Shown here: piece by piece, positions 30,738 to 42,100 of the stretch | Layout: the number at the start of each line of letters is the position of its first letter | How positions within the stretch are numbered: position 1 is the stretch's first letter | Source: Ustilaginoidea virens | Taxonomy: Eukaryota; Ascomycota; Sordariomycetes; Hypocreales; Clavicipitaceae | NCBI RefSeq assembly: GCF_000687475.1 | Contig: NC_057319.1 | Span: 4,888,001 to 4,952,000 of the forward strand | Reading direction: 5' to 3' | Length of the DNA: 64,000 nucleotides | The notes under the pieces: generated by a model | Told to the model about the DNA's origin: nothing | Database searches by the model: none | Seen by the model: only the letters and a program-made list of their open reading frames with translations | Made by a program: the position numbers and the translations under genes

Positions 30738-31635
30738 GAGAGACTGAATTGACGGGCGCGGACTGAGTTTAGACATGCTTTAATGCTTTTGCATTAGAGG
30801 GCGATTCTGCAATGCTTTGCATTAGAGGGCGATGCTGCAATGCCTTGCAATACAGGGGCGCATGTACAATATTTATTCTGTATATCCAGTGCCGTATCTC
30901 GTAGCCACTATGGACTTCCATCATTCATACAACCCTGCAGACTTATGCCCAGTCATCGGCCTCAAGGGGGCGTTGCGGCTGCAGCAGCTACCCATCGAGG
31001 CTATTCGGTGAGCAACCGATGGATTTTCCAAACGAGACCCGTGAGGCAGGGGTCGGGAAATCAAGCCAAGCCCTCTCATCCTCGAAACTAGCTGTTATCC
31101 CTCGGCAAATCCTGTCACAGAACCACCGCTAGTTAGGCAAGCCACAAGCCTCGCTCGACAGAGCCGACTCCAAGCCAGTGCCGCCCGTCGTCGCGGAGCC
31201 CGCCGTTCTCCCAGCACGCTTCCGCCAAACCCACCTTCCTCCCGCTCGGCACCCGGCGGCGCCCGGCGGCACCCGGGCCCGCATCTTAAAATAGACCCGG
31301 GCTCCGGGTCAGGACAACCGCGTCGGCAACCCGCCGCTACCACGCGGCCACCCAAGGCACACCTGCTTCCGGTGCTGTCGATACGCGTCCAGACGCAATC
31401 AGCGGCGCCGGGAGAGACTTGGCACGCGGTGCACAGGGGAGTAGGGTCTTCTAAGCACGGCGTATCAAGATACCCCCCCCCCCCTCTTCCCCGCCAGCGA
31501 GAACTTCACCGCACAGCCAGCATGAATCATCATACGGACACGTCCTCGCGCTGCTGGCGGCAGCCGGCAAGCGGGCCTTGAAGCCCTTGGCCCTGCCGGA
31601 CACCCAGAGCAGAGCTGGCAGGCCGGCAGGGCGCG
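30738..31635. other. Intergenic region
   Basis: About 0.9 kb after the glycosyltransferase-like gene. Imperfect repeats of GCATTAGAGGGCGAT occur at 30790-30835. No convincing gene; a frame near 31530-31600 encodes a hydrophobic LALLAAAG stretch that could belong to the doubtful gene that follows. Confidence 0.4.
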
Positions 31636-31928
31636 GTGGCGTCGACCTCGCGATACGGCGCCCACAACAAGACCACTTGGGCCAAGTCCATCGTGGACAT
31701 GTCCCAGCTGTACCCGGGGCGTTGTGGCTGCGATTTCGCATTCCTGCGCGTGCGGCCTTCAAGTACGTTGAGGACGGAAGAACTGACGTGTCTAGTTTTT
31801 CAGCGGTTGAGCCCGGGAGCTCGGAGCACATGTGGTACGGACATGGGTTTGCGGGCAAGATCCCTTCCGCCAAGGACTTTAGCCGGGGCAGGACGGCCAA
31901 GGATAGCGTCGTGTATGTGGCCAAGTAG
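31636..31928 (+). other. Possible 3' exons of a short gene or a gene remnant
   Basis: Two blocks with strongly GC-ending codons lie in different frames: one containing HNKTTWAKSIVDMSQLYP, the other ending HMWYGHGFAGK...VVYVAK at a TAG (31926-31928). A 41-bp segment between them starts GTACGTTGAGG, contains CTGACG and ends TTTTTCAG, which would join the frames exactly. No upstream exon with a good start could be fixed and the family is not recognised. It is either the end of a small spliced gene or decaying sequence. Confidence 0.3.
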
Positions 31929-32134
31929 CCAAGGCGGCGCAGGATGAAGAGCCTCGTGGTCACGGTCGACGGATATGAAGCCCAGCGTGTGGAAACCGTT
32001 GCTCTATTAATCAGCCTTTGCGCCAGCATGGCCAAAGGGCTGTTTATATTTGACCTGTCTACTGACGTCCCCCCCCCCCCCCCCCCCCGGCCCATGCAAC
32101 TCGTCCCTGCCAGTGGTGTTTGTTGTGGACTTGC

Positions 32135-34594
32135 CTAGGCCCTCACGCCCATCCTCATGGCACTCGCCAACCTCTGCCTTGTGCTCTCCTTGTCACGCGA
32201 GCTGCTGGGCCTGCTGGGCGAGTCGCCCCTCGCGCCATCGTAGTATCGCTCCGCATCCTCCATCCCTACCTTTTGGGGCCTGGGCGGCGGCGGCGGCGGC
32301 GCATGGCCAGGAGCTTGGTCCCGGTCGCGTCCGTACGGCTGCTGGTCCCAGGTCTGGCCTGGCTGGTGGGCGAGCGTCCCGTTGGGAATCTGGTACGACT
32401 CCTGCGGGACAGATGCCCTGGGTCGAACCTCGGCGTAGGCCGGAATAGGGCCGTCTGGCTGCGCGGAGCGACGAGACTCTTGCGGCGGTTGTGGGCGAGA
32501 CGTGGCCGGGTGAGCAAAAGAGGTCGGGCGAGTGGGAGTCTCATCCTCATCCGTAGGGGCATCGGTGTCGTCATCCTCGTACGACCTCAGGTCGCTCCTC
32601 ATGGCGAGGCTGGCGCAAATGTTCCTCGCCTCCTCGATGGCTTTCTTCTGCGCCTTGAGGGCAATTCTCCTCTCGCGCGTCTCCTTGTTTTCCGCCGAGA
32701 TGGACTCGATGGTTACGTCGGGCATTCTCAGTATCTCGACGGGGTTGAAAAGGCGGAGCATGCCAAGGAGCAGGTGGCGCTCAACGACCTGGGTGATGAC
32801 GTTGCGGGTGAAGATCCTGGCCGTCAGGTCGTAATAGATGAGCATCTTCTCGAGGACCTCTTCAGCTTCGGTATATGTGCCCCCGTTCTCCGTAGATTCG
32901 GCGCGCCACTTGCGGAGACGATCCTCGTACTCGGGGTCGTAGGGCTGCACCTCCAGCTCCATGTCGTCGGTGAGGCGGCCCAGTTCCTCGTCTGCTTTTT
33001 CCATGAGACGCTTTATCTTGTCCTGGAGAAAGTGGTAGCGCAAGGGGTCGCGCATGCGGATGGGCCACACGTAGTCAATGACCTCGGCGAGGAACTCGTT
33101 GCAGATGACACCGAGGTTGTCCTTGTATTCTTGCGCAAGGACGGGCCAGCTGCGGGAATAATCCTGGAAGAGGATGTACGGAGCGCGCGGGTTGGAGTCG
33201 AGCGGGAGTTCGTTGCCCCGGATCTGCCGAAGAAGCGGCTCGACCTCGTGCATGGCGAAATCCTTCTTGGACTGGTCGCCGACGACGCCCGCGGCAGGTA
33301 GGAGGCTGCTGCTGCTCGAGCCCGCAGCGGCAAAGTTGACTTTTCTGCCCTGCTGCCGGAAGAGGCGCGAGAAACGCTCCGACTCTTCGCGCGCGCGCGC
33401 ACGAAGTTTCTGCGGCGGCGTGCCCTTTGGGTTCGACAGTCGCCCGAAAAAGTCTTCCCCAAACGGGTTCTTGTAATTGCCGTTGACGGCCGGGGTAACC
33501 AGGTTGTTGGAGGCCGTGAACAGCTCACCCATCTCGAAGCGCATCTCCTCGATGGTGTCTTTGGCCGACCCCATGGCCTTGAGCTGGCCGTCGCACCGCT
33601 CCAAAGCCTGCTGGATCTGTCGCCGGAGAGACTTGACGTGCTTGCCAATGTGTTTCTGCAGCTGTGTGCTCAGCTTTTGGCGCAGGGCCGCGACCCCCCA
33701 CGACTGAGGCGGCAAAGCAGACCAGCGGCCTTTGGTGAAGAAGTCTGCTTCCCTGCGAGCTCGTTCCTCGGGGCTGAACCACTGCTCGCCAGGGCCGGGA
33801 TTCAGCAAGACATACCATCCGAGCTTGAAATGGTTCTCTGGGTCCTTGTTCATGACTAGCTCGATAAACTTGTCCTGGAGGCCGATGCGTTCCGTCATGT
33901 CCGGCTTGGTAAGCACGCCGATGGTTCGCGAGCCCTTGGGGTCGAATTGCCGGGCCTTTTTCAGGATGGGCGCCTGGACGTAGTCGTTGTTGCCGCCAAT
34001 GACGGCAAGAATAATGGTTCGCGAACTCTTCATGTACCGGTCGGAAAGAGCCTCAATCGTCTGGATATCGGCCTCGGATTGGTCCCGATTCGCGACCCGA
34101 ACAAGACCCGGCAGATCAACAAGAGTCAGCAGGGGCATATCCGGACCGCTCTTCTCGACAACGAGGACATCCCGCGCGGCGAATCGGCCAGGCATATCGC
34201 GCGGGGCGATCAAATCCGTGGCCTCGCGCATCATGCCCTCAAAGGACGTGTCGCCCGTGACGTGGCCCCCGTACCGCAGCAGACTCGTCTGTTGGGCGTG
34301 CGGGCGATTTTTGTCGGGGATGATGGAGACCCTCAAGGCAGACTCTTTGCCTCTCCGGAGGCGGATTTCCGTAGCGAACCGGGTGCAGGCGCCGGCGTCT
34401 CTGGGGAAAGGGGTCCCGGAGATGGCTTCCAAGACGGAGCTCTTGCCTGCCGATTGATCGCCGACGACCACGATCTGGGGCAGTCTGACATTGTCGAGTT
34501 GCGCGAATTGCAGGCTGTCGATGAGATCGAGAAGTTGGCGCTGTTCGCCGGCCAGCGCCTGCGTATCGAGGGATGACTCGAGAGAGTGAGGCAT
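32135..34594 (-). CDS. Dynamin-like large GTPase (fungal Mx/DLP type)
   Basis: Single exon, 819 residues from MPHSLESSLD. The GTPase domain (about 35-310) has all dynamin signatures: GDQSAGKSS at 45-53 (P-loop), the switch-1 Thr in GACTRFATEI, DLPGLV (G3) and LTKPDMTER (G4). A helical middle/stalk region follows (about 320-640) with FQDYSRSWPVLAQEYKDN and a GTPase-effector-like segment (LEKMLIYYDLTARIFTRNVITQVVERHLL). The last 150 residues are a Pro/Ser-rich disordered tail. No PH domain and no membrane segment are seen, so it is not a classical dynamin or an Fzo1-type protein. Such proteins form a multicopy family in filamentous ascomycetes related to Mx and Vps1/Dnm1; the cellular role of this subfamily is uncertain (membrane remodelling, possibly antiviral or stress-linked). 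A poly(C) run lies just past the end. Confidence 0.9.
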   Translation of the reverse strand: MPHSLESSLDTQALAGEQRQLLDLIDSLQFAQLDNVRLPQIVVVGDQSAGKSSVLEAISGTPFPRDAGACTRFATEIRLRRGKESALRVSIIPDKNRPHAQQTSLLRYGGHVTGDTSFEGMMREATDLIAPRDMPGRFAARDVLVVEKSGPDMPLLTLVDLPGLVRVANRDQSEADIQTIEALSDRYMKSSRTIILAVIGGNNDYVQAPILKKARQFDPKGSRTIGVLTKPDMTERIGLQDKFIELVMNKDPENHFKLGWYVLLNPGPGEQWFSPEERARREADFFTKGRWSALPPQSWGVAALRQKLSTQLQKHIGKHVKSLRRQIQQALERCDGQLKAMGSAKDTIEEMRFEMGELFTASNNLVTPAVNGNYKNPFGEDFFGRLSNPKGTPPQKLRARAREESERFSRLFRQQGRKVNFAAAGSSSSSLLPAAGVVGDQSKKDFAMHEVEPLLRQIRGNELPLDSNPRAPYILFQDYSRSWPVLAQEYKDNLGVICNEFLAEVIDYVWPIRMRDPLRYHFLQDKIKRLMEKADEELGRLTDDMELEVQPYDPEYEDRLRKWRAESTENGGTYTEAEEVLEKMLIYYDLTARIFTRNVITQVVERHLLLGMLRLFNPVEILRMPDVTIESISAENKETRERRIALKAQKKAIEEARNICASLAMRSDLRSYEDDDTDAPTDEDETPTRPTSFAHPATSRPQPPQESRRSAQPDGPIPAYAEVRPRASVPQESYQIPNGTLAHQPGQTWDQQPYGRDRDQAPGHAPPPPPPRPQKVGMEDAERYYDGARGDSPSRPSSSRDKESTRQRLASAMRMGVRA

Positions 34595-37186
34595 GTCGCG
34601 AGGTTGCTGCTTGGAAGAAGCGGGTTGTAATAGGGCAAGGAGAGGACGGGGATGGAAATTGCTGCTGGTGGTTATAAGGAGCCCTTGGCAGGGATCTGGG
34701 TGCCTTTGTCGTCGTCAGTCCTTTGTTGTCGTCAGCCCTTGTTTACTATACGCAAAGGGAGCGGCGAGACCAGGTTTGCCAGCCAATTTAATCTGGCTGC
34801 CTGCTGGACTTACGTGGTGCGTACGTGTACCTGGTACGACGTCATCGAAGAAAGCCTTGGGAGGTAGCCAGGAAGGTTAGTGTGGCGGTGCAAAAATTTT
34901 GCCACGCGACACGTTGACGAAGAGCGAGGTTACTGCGTGCTGCGGAAAGTACATTCATTATATGAAGTTTTTTCGACTCGACCTTGTTCACTCATATACC
35001 AGTCGCATACAGTCGTGCCCTGGCCTGAATGACTGGTTGTGGCTTTGATTCATTGCTCACGGCTCTGATTCACCGTTGGGTGCCGCTGGTCTGTCGTAAG
35101 TTGATGTGGCAGCCTCACATCTCAGGCAGCAGCCGCCTTCTTCGCTAGCCCCTCGAGAGGCCACACGACCTCTTCGATGTGATGGAGCGCGGAATGACAT
35201 GGGGATGTCATTCATGAATCTAATCGCGTGACATGGACAACAACAGAAAGAGACGGGAGGCAAATGTTGGCCAAGTGGAGGCTGCTGCCTGATATGTGAG
35301 GCTGCGACATAAACCTTGGACAGGGCGCCAAACGGCGCGGCTAACGAACAGCGGACAAACGAGACGGCAAAGCTGCTTAAATGCATGGCAAGCAGAGCCT
35401 TTACCATCGATTTCCCATTGGCTAGGAATTTAAAGAGCAGCATCTCTGAAAGGAAGCATCTAGTGAAGATTTGAATTGCCGATTCATTTACTCTGTAGAC
35501 CTGGAAATAAACCCATCTGGCCATTATTTACTTACGTCTAAATAGCCCTATGCAGTACCTCTGCGGACCATTCGGAAAGGGGAAAAAAAAAAAAAAACCA
35601 ATACCCGGGGGAAAATCTTTCCTGCGAGGATAAAAACTCCCCGAATCGTCCCCCGTGGGGTGGCGGTGTGCTCCCTGTCCGTGAGAGACCCATCTGGCCA
35701 TTACATTGAACGCTTTAATGTTGATATCTTGAAAAACAGTGGAGACTCCGGCGTGCGGAGGTGTCAGTGTGACAAGGGCCACTAGTCCCCACCGTCGGGC
35801 GTCGCAGTACCTACCGGTAGGCTCACAGTAATCTTTGCACAGATCGCACGGTGTTAAATGCGCGCAAGGCACGCTCGGTAGCCGGCTTTATAGTGCCACA
35901 GTGAGGCTACCTACCAGGGTTCCTGCCCGCTGGGTTCCTTACTTGTCGACTTGTGGGCCTGCGGGTAAGGTTATTAGTAATAAGCATCATCTCTTTGCGG
36001 AGCGGAGCCTGTAAAACTACCCTTTCGCACCAAAAGGGTTCTTCGGCTCAAAGGGGCGGATAGTAAGCAGAGTCCTCATTCTCCTTAACCAGGACAGTCC
36101 GGCAGTACAGGGTCGAAAGGACGACTTGTTCAGTCGGATGCCTTGGTAGATTCAGCAATTGGGACTCGGCACTGGTTTCTAGGCGTACCGTAACTACCCA
36201 CGCAGTTGCCCCCCCGTACATGCAATTTCCCCAGGGAGCATGCCCCACTAATCGCATAGTGCCCACCTACCTATGCAAGGTAGCTTATGCAAGACATCGT
36301 CCACTTCGCGGATGTTGTCCACTGGAGTTCAACCCCAGCTTCTCGATCCGACATCCATCATCCTTGTCGACGACAGCCTTACTAAGTCTGGAGACCTGCC
36401 AAGTCCCGGGGCGCCAAAAGGACTTGCGCCACTAGTTGCCGGTCGACCCAAAACGACGCAGACCGTCCGCCACCAGCAAAGGGCTGGCTCGCCAACCTGG
36501 CAAACGTCCATGGGCCGAATGTCGGAAACCACCGCGCAGCCACGAGCCACGAGCCGCACGAACAGCAGCAGCTATTGCTATTTCTATTGCGACTACTGCT
36601 ACGGCTACTGCAACTACCCGTCGTCACGCAATGCCCCCTACGTATTCGCCTTGCTTTGCGAACCCTTTGCAGCGCCACAATGCCAGAATTAGCCGCCGCC
36701 GCCGACCCCAGGGATCGCCTGCTCGAGGGACCTTTTGCGTCTCCCCAGACCACGTGCCATGTGTTGGTGCGCCATGCATGGCACGACTTGTCGCCAGCGC
36801 CACCCGGCAAGCCAGCTACCCGGCTCCATGGTTCCAACTTGCAGGGTCCCAGGGCCCCCATGCCCCACGAGCTTACTATATCCCGACCCAGAGCCCCGGA
36901 TTATCGCCCCCGTCGCGGGGACAATTCTGCGGAGCAGGAATGCTCTAGATTCCAAAGGCAGCAGTCAACAGCCTCCTGCTACGCTGATGGCTCGGCTCTT
37001 TCCGAGGGGGTTCGTGTCGTTGCATCACTTCAACCACCTGCCGAACCCGGACTCGCTCGCTCGCTCGCTCACTCACAAGTATATATATCTACCCGGGCAC
37101 ACGCTCCCATCTTTACCCGACGCCGGCAAGAACAACAAAACATAGTTTCTTGATTTATCCCTTTTCCCATCTGGCCACGCTGAACC
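34595..37186. other. 2.6-kb intergenic region
   Basis: Divergent spacer between the dynamin-like and pore-former-like genes. It contains poly(A) at about 35583-35597 and scattered short frames without recognisable content. Nothing coding supported. Confidence 0.5.
37080..37088 (+). promoter_or_regulatory. TATA box of the pore-former-like gene
   Basis: TATATATAT on the plus strand, about 100 bp before the ATG at 37187, after short CTCG/CTCA repeats. Confidence 0.5.
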
Positions 37187-38185
37187 ATGGTGTCTCTCTC
37201 TCTCCTGGCTCTTGCCCTCACCGCCGCCGCGGCTGCCATGCCCAGAGCCCCCTCTGGCAAGGCCCCGGTCCCCAACTCCCTCTACGTCAACGGCAAGCTA
37301 AAAAGCAGCTCGTCGGCGGTATCAAGCTCGACCCCCGACCTTTCTTGCAGCCCCAACGACGACGTGCTGCAATGCGCTAAAAAGGTTGCCAAGGGGATCC
37401 AGGCCAACACCGGCGTGCAGTTGGGCAACAATTCTATCTCGAGTCTTCCTGTCCCTATCCAGTACAAGGTCGGCATCTACGGTGCCGCGATCGATATCGC
37501 CTGGAGCAGCACCTTGTTCAACTGCTCCGTTAGGCCCGAGGTAGTAAGCCAAGGCGAGGGCTACTTTTGCAACTCTGATAGTAAGTTGATTCCAAGAAAA
37601 AAGGAGAGAGAAAGAAAGAGAGAGAGAGAGAGAGAGAAGGGTCTGCAAGGCTAACGGTTGCCAAACAAAATAGAATGCGTGCAGCAGTTCACGTTCAAGA
37701 GGTCCAAGACCGACACCTTTAGCCAGGGCTACTCCATCAGCGCCACGGTTAATACCGGCCTGCAGGTCGATATCTTTTCGGCCTCTGCCTCGATTACATC
37801 GACATTTAACCAGAACTGGAGCAACTCCGTCACAACCGAGACGACAATCCAGCGCACTATTGAGATGAAAGCCGGCCAGGTGTGCTTCCCGTCCACGGTG
37901 CAGCTGCGCATGGACTGCCAGCAGACCCTCGCCCTGCGACCGGGCCGCAACACGGCCGACTTCGAATTCTGGAGGGTGACGGCAAACATGGCCCCCAACT
38001 TGGTCAGAGTCCCAGATATCTGCAAGATCTGGGCGCCATCCTTCCCTGTCCCGCTCGAGCCCCCCTCCATCATTGGCGACGCGGTGGGCAAGCTCTGCGC
38101 CGCCACCAAGCCGACCAATGTCACGCTCTACGTGACCGCTCCTGGCGGCTCCCCCTGGTCAATGGAGGGATGCATGCGTTCCTAG
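37187..38185 (+). CDS. Secreted protein with an aerolysin/ETX-MTX2-like beta-pore-forming appearance
   Basis: Two exons, 37187-37580 and 37674-38185, give 301 residues; the intron has a CTAAC branch site and a (GA)n tract. Residues 1-17 are a signal peptide. A Ser-rich segment (about 35-50) precedes a head region with paired Cys. The second exon begins with a long stretch of alternating Ser/Thr and hydrophobic residues (for example YSISATVNTGLQVDIFSAS, SNSVTTETTIQRTIEMK), the pattern of the amphipathic insertion strands in aerolysin/epsilon-toxin-like proteins, then a Cys-bounded strand region. Related secreted proteins occur in several fungi. The pore-forming reading comes from strand pattern, length and secretion, not from a recognised catalytic or receptor motif. 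The gene looks intact, and a role in defence, competition or host interaction is possible. Confidence 0.6.
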
Positions 38186-39103
38186 TGGTCGCCTCGGAAC
38201 GGATGGATGGCCTGGTTCTCCCCTTCCCCCCCCCCCCCCCCCCCCCCCCCGTGTGCATAGACGGAGCACGTGCCGCGTGTTCAGTACATAAGTATATAGC
38301 TTCTTGGCCCTGTATATAGTTACGATTCATGTCAGAACCTAGCCTCGGACAGCCTCCTCCTCTCTTCGTGACAGCGCAACGGGCCCGTGGTCACCCAGCC
38401 GTGGCGTCGCCGCACTCCTAGCCGGCCGCAACCACCCTCACCTCACGTTGGCGCCCGCCACCGGCATCGCCCGGGCGCCAATCCGCGACCCAAGGCCTGG
38501 CTGGCTGCCCACGACAGCCAGCCCCGTTGCGATTGTTAACCCTGCATGTGGCAGCATCATTTTCATATGTTCAAGATGCGACATTGGGCTAGCGGGACGA
38601 GAAACGAAATAAGAAAGGTGCGCCGCGCAGTGCTTAAGCCCAAGGGGTCTTTTTTACTCCTGGTCGTGGTCATCGCGAGGTTTCTACAGGGACTCTGTGC
38701 TTTTCCTCGGAAGCTTCTCCGCAAAGGCAATGAATGACGGATGGCCAGTGTTGGGGGGCAAAAAAAAAAAAAAAAAAAAAAAAAAACCAAGCCCCTTGGC
38801 TGCCATGTCTAGCTGGCCATGTGGCTTGTCAAGACGCGGCCTCTAGGCGGACATGTCAAAGACGGGTTGGATGTCAAACAAGATTGCGAAGCTCCAGACT
38901 CCCCGGCGACGCCGGCTGCTAGCAAGGTGTCTGTCTGGTCGAAGCTGTTGGTAGTACTGTGCTGTGAATGCTCCCTACCGGCGTACAAACAGGTATAGAA
39001 CTCCCCTCGGCTGGGGAGTTGCTGTCATGGACTGTCTCCGTCTTCTCCCCACAATCTACAAAAGAAAGATCGAGGCCAAAGGAAGTGAAGCAGGGAAAAA
39101 AAG

Positions 39104-39136
<33 letters not shown>

Positions 39137-39185
39137 AGAAAGGGAGAGAGAGAAAGAGAAAGAAAGAGGGGGAGAGAGAGAGAAA
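38186..39185. other. Convergent intergenic region with homopolymers
   Basis: 1 kb between the ends of the pore-former-like gene (plus) and the LAM gene (minus). Poly(C) at about 38228-38250, poly(A) at 38761-38786 and a purine tract (poly A followed by GA/GGGA repeats) at 39097-39184. No gene recognised. Confidence 0.55.
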
Positions 39186-42100
39186 TTAGCTGGGTCGCGC
39201 CCTTTCAACAACCTCTTTCAGCACACGTAGTTTTTCTTCCGTCACCCGGATGGCTTCCCGTATCTCGCGCTCGTCCAGTCGCTCGTGTCGCAGCTTCGCT
39301 TCCACCGTGCCTTGCTCCATGGCCCGTTTCCTCCCGTTTGCCTCGTCAGCGTTGAGACGGTCCAGCCCAACTCGTTCCTCCAGCCACTCCCACAGCTCCG
39401 AATCCTGTTTGCGCCACATTTCATCGTACGCCGCTTGCCGACTCGGGCTGTAGTATCCTACGCCTGGCTCCGGGGACGGATGAGCATTCGGCCTCGTTCC
39501 GAGGCCAAGCCACGTGGCCACCAAAAGTCCCACGAGCAGGCCGTACATGACGTTGCCCATCAGAATCGGCTGAACAGCGTCGACAATGGGCTCCACTATG
39601 CCTCGGAGCGGCTCAGCCGGCCCCCAGTTTCTCTCGCGCGCGCCGGCTGATTTGCCCAGCTTCTCGTGCGTGGAACCCTGGGCGGATGATAGCAAGGCTC
39701 GGCCCCTCTTCGACTTCTTCTTGCCCTTGGCCGCTGTTGGGTGGGTGGCCGCACCATGCCGCCCGCGCGTCGACACGGCAGCCCTGAGGGCGGCAAAGAG
39801 CTCTCTCGAGTATTGGCCTTGGCCGTCGTTGACATTTTTCTCAATGGTACCTGGACCCCTCTTGATCAGCATGCGTCATCGCCAGAGCCAAGATTTCGGC
39901 GGCAATTCGTTGTCTTGCCCACCCACCTTTGAGCCAGCACTTGCCGGACCACTCGACCGTGCAATTGATTTGCAGTCGAGTGGCGTTGTTGTCGGCCCAC
40001 GACGCGCAGTATCGCGTCTTGACGGTAAAGAGGTTCCCATACGGCACGTCAGGGTTCTGAGTCGTGACGTTGAGGCTGACGGCCTTTTCCAAGTCAATCT
40101 GCTCCATCGTTTCTGTCACGACGCACTTGGTCTGTTTTGGCCCGATGGATGCGCTCAGCGGCTTGACGTAGGAGAAGGTGCGGCTTCTGTTCTCCGCTGT
40201 GAGGCCTTTCGTATCCTCCATCTGAATATCCGTGCATTTTTGGTCACTCGACAGCCATTTGCTCATCCACGAGACGGAGCCGGGTCCAAACATGAGGTTG
40301 TACACTTTGCCAAGCGGCGCAGGGATCACCTCGTCTGCCACGACCTTGTCGTAATGAGCAGACGTGTCGCCGCAATCCGTCGGTGGGTGGCTTGCTGGCC
40401 CGGGGAAGTCGGCGGCGCCAGCTGGACCAGTAGGCGCCGTTCCTTCTTTGGGGGCGTCCGGCGTTGGTCCGTTTGAGCTTGTCAGGTTGGACACCTTCCT
40501 GGATGCCGGCTGTTCCACATCAGCTTCCATCGCGCTCAGCTCCATTGAATGTGTTTCCAGGAACTCGTCGTGTTCCTCGTCGTAGAATTCGCCCTCGTCG
40601 TCGTCTTCGGATGACTCTTCCGATCCATAGCCCTCTTGTGCGTCGTCTTGTCCTCCCACCACCTCTTGCTCCGAAACAAGTTTTTCCGTCTTGTCACCTC
40701 CGGTTCCCTCCAGCTGAACACCGTTCAAGGTGCTCTTGAGGGTAGGGTGGCCGAGCTTCCAGATATTCACAATCAGGTCATATGTCGCATCCCTGCTCGT
40801 GAAACTGGCAAAAATGTGCTTCGCGTGCAAGGTGGAGATCATGAGACCGTTTTTGAAAAGCAGCGCGGTGCTTCTCTTCTCGACGGACACAATCTCGTCA
40901 AAGCTCATGACCAACGTGGTCGTCCAACCAAGGATGTTGCTGCTGAAGCAGAGATGGCCTTCCGACACATATAGCCGTCCGTGCGCCAGGATCTCCCGCT
41001 GAAGAGCGCAGCTGTAGTCCTCAATGAGGTAGTCGTCGTCGGGCACGCTTTTGAACAGATTGTGGAAGTCGCGGTTCCGTTTCTTGCTGGCAATCGCAAA
41101 TCCGGTCAGCTTGGGGCCGCCGAGGCCCCCGCTGGGATGCATGACAGCATGGTTGGCCGTGGCGACGGCCGCCGCTATGGTTCCGCCCGTGGTCACCGAG
41201 CTTCCCCGCTTCCTATGCGGGTTCATCGCGCTCCTGAGACTAGACGACCTCTGAGCACGGCCTTTGGGATCGGGGAAATCCATCTGCGGAGGCGTCCGGT
41301 CGCCGCTTGCCGTATCAACCAAGGATCGGGGCCGACCGGGTGACTCGGCGGGCAAGGCAGCTCCGGGGGCCGTCTGAGGCTCAGCTGGAGCTGACTCAGA
41401 TCTAGTCCTCGTGTCAGCGACATCAGGGAAGCGTGCGCTGGCAGGAGACGGGATGACTGAGGGGTCCGGCAAGCCAAGATGACTCAAGCTCAGGTCTCCC
41501 GAACCAAGTGTTCGCACAGCGGAGCCTTTGCGGTCCACGGTGCCTTCGATGCGAGGTTCGGGTTCCAGCTCGGCGTCTTTGGTCAAGACAGCTTGACTCG
41601 CCGCGGGGGAGCTTTCGGGTTTGGTCATGTTGGATCGGCTTTTGCTTGCTCCTATTCCAAGCCCGGCGCTGGGGATAGTGTTGCTGATGGAGTTGGCGGC
41701 GTTTTGAGCAGCAGATATCACCGAGGAGAAGAAACCAACGGCGCTGGGAGTAGCTTGGCCGCCAGACTCGTCGCTGGGGGTCGGCGGTGCGGTGGTGATG
41801 CGCGACAGTTTGCTAGGACCAATTTCTGCGGATCCGGACTTGCTTCTGCGATGTAGACTCATGTTCGAGGCAAGGGGACCATGCTCAGCACCAGCTCTCC
41901 GACCGCCACCGTTGCCCAAGAACTTTGCAGCAGGGGACCCCCCAAGCTGGGAGCCCGGATTGGATCCAGCGGGTAATTCAATGGGAGTCGGAGGCGTGTT
42001 GACAATGACGGGGGGCGGGATCTCGCCCTTGGGGGGTGTACGGGGAGGTTCCGTCTGAATTCTGGGCGCAAGGGCCCTACCCATGCGATCAGCTGCGGGG

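Noticed and set aside
32120..33301. 393-codon plus-strand frame opposite the dynamin-like gene
   Set aside because: It is the antisense of a clear dynamin-family protein and has no recognisable content.
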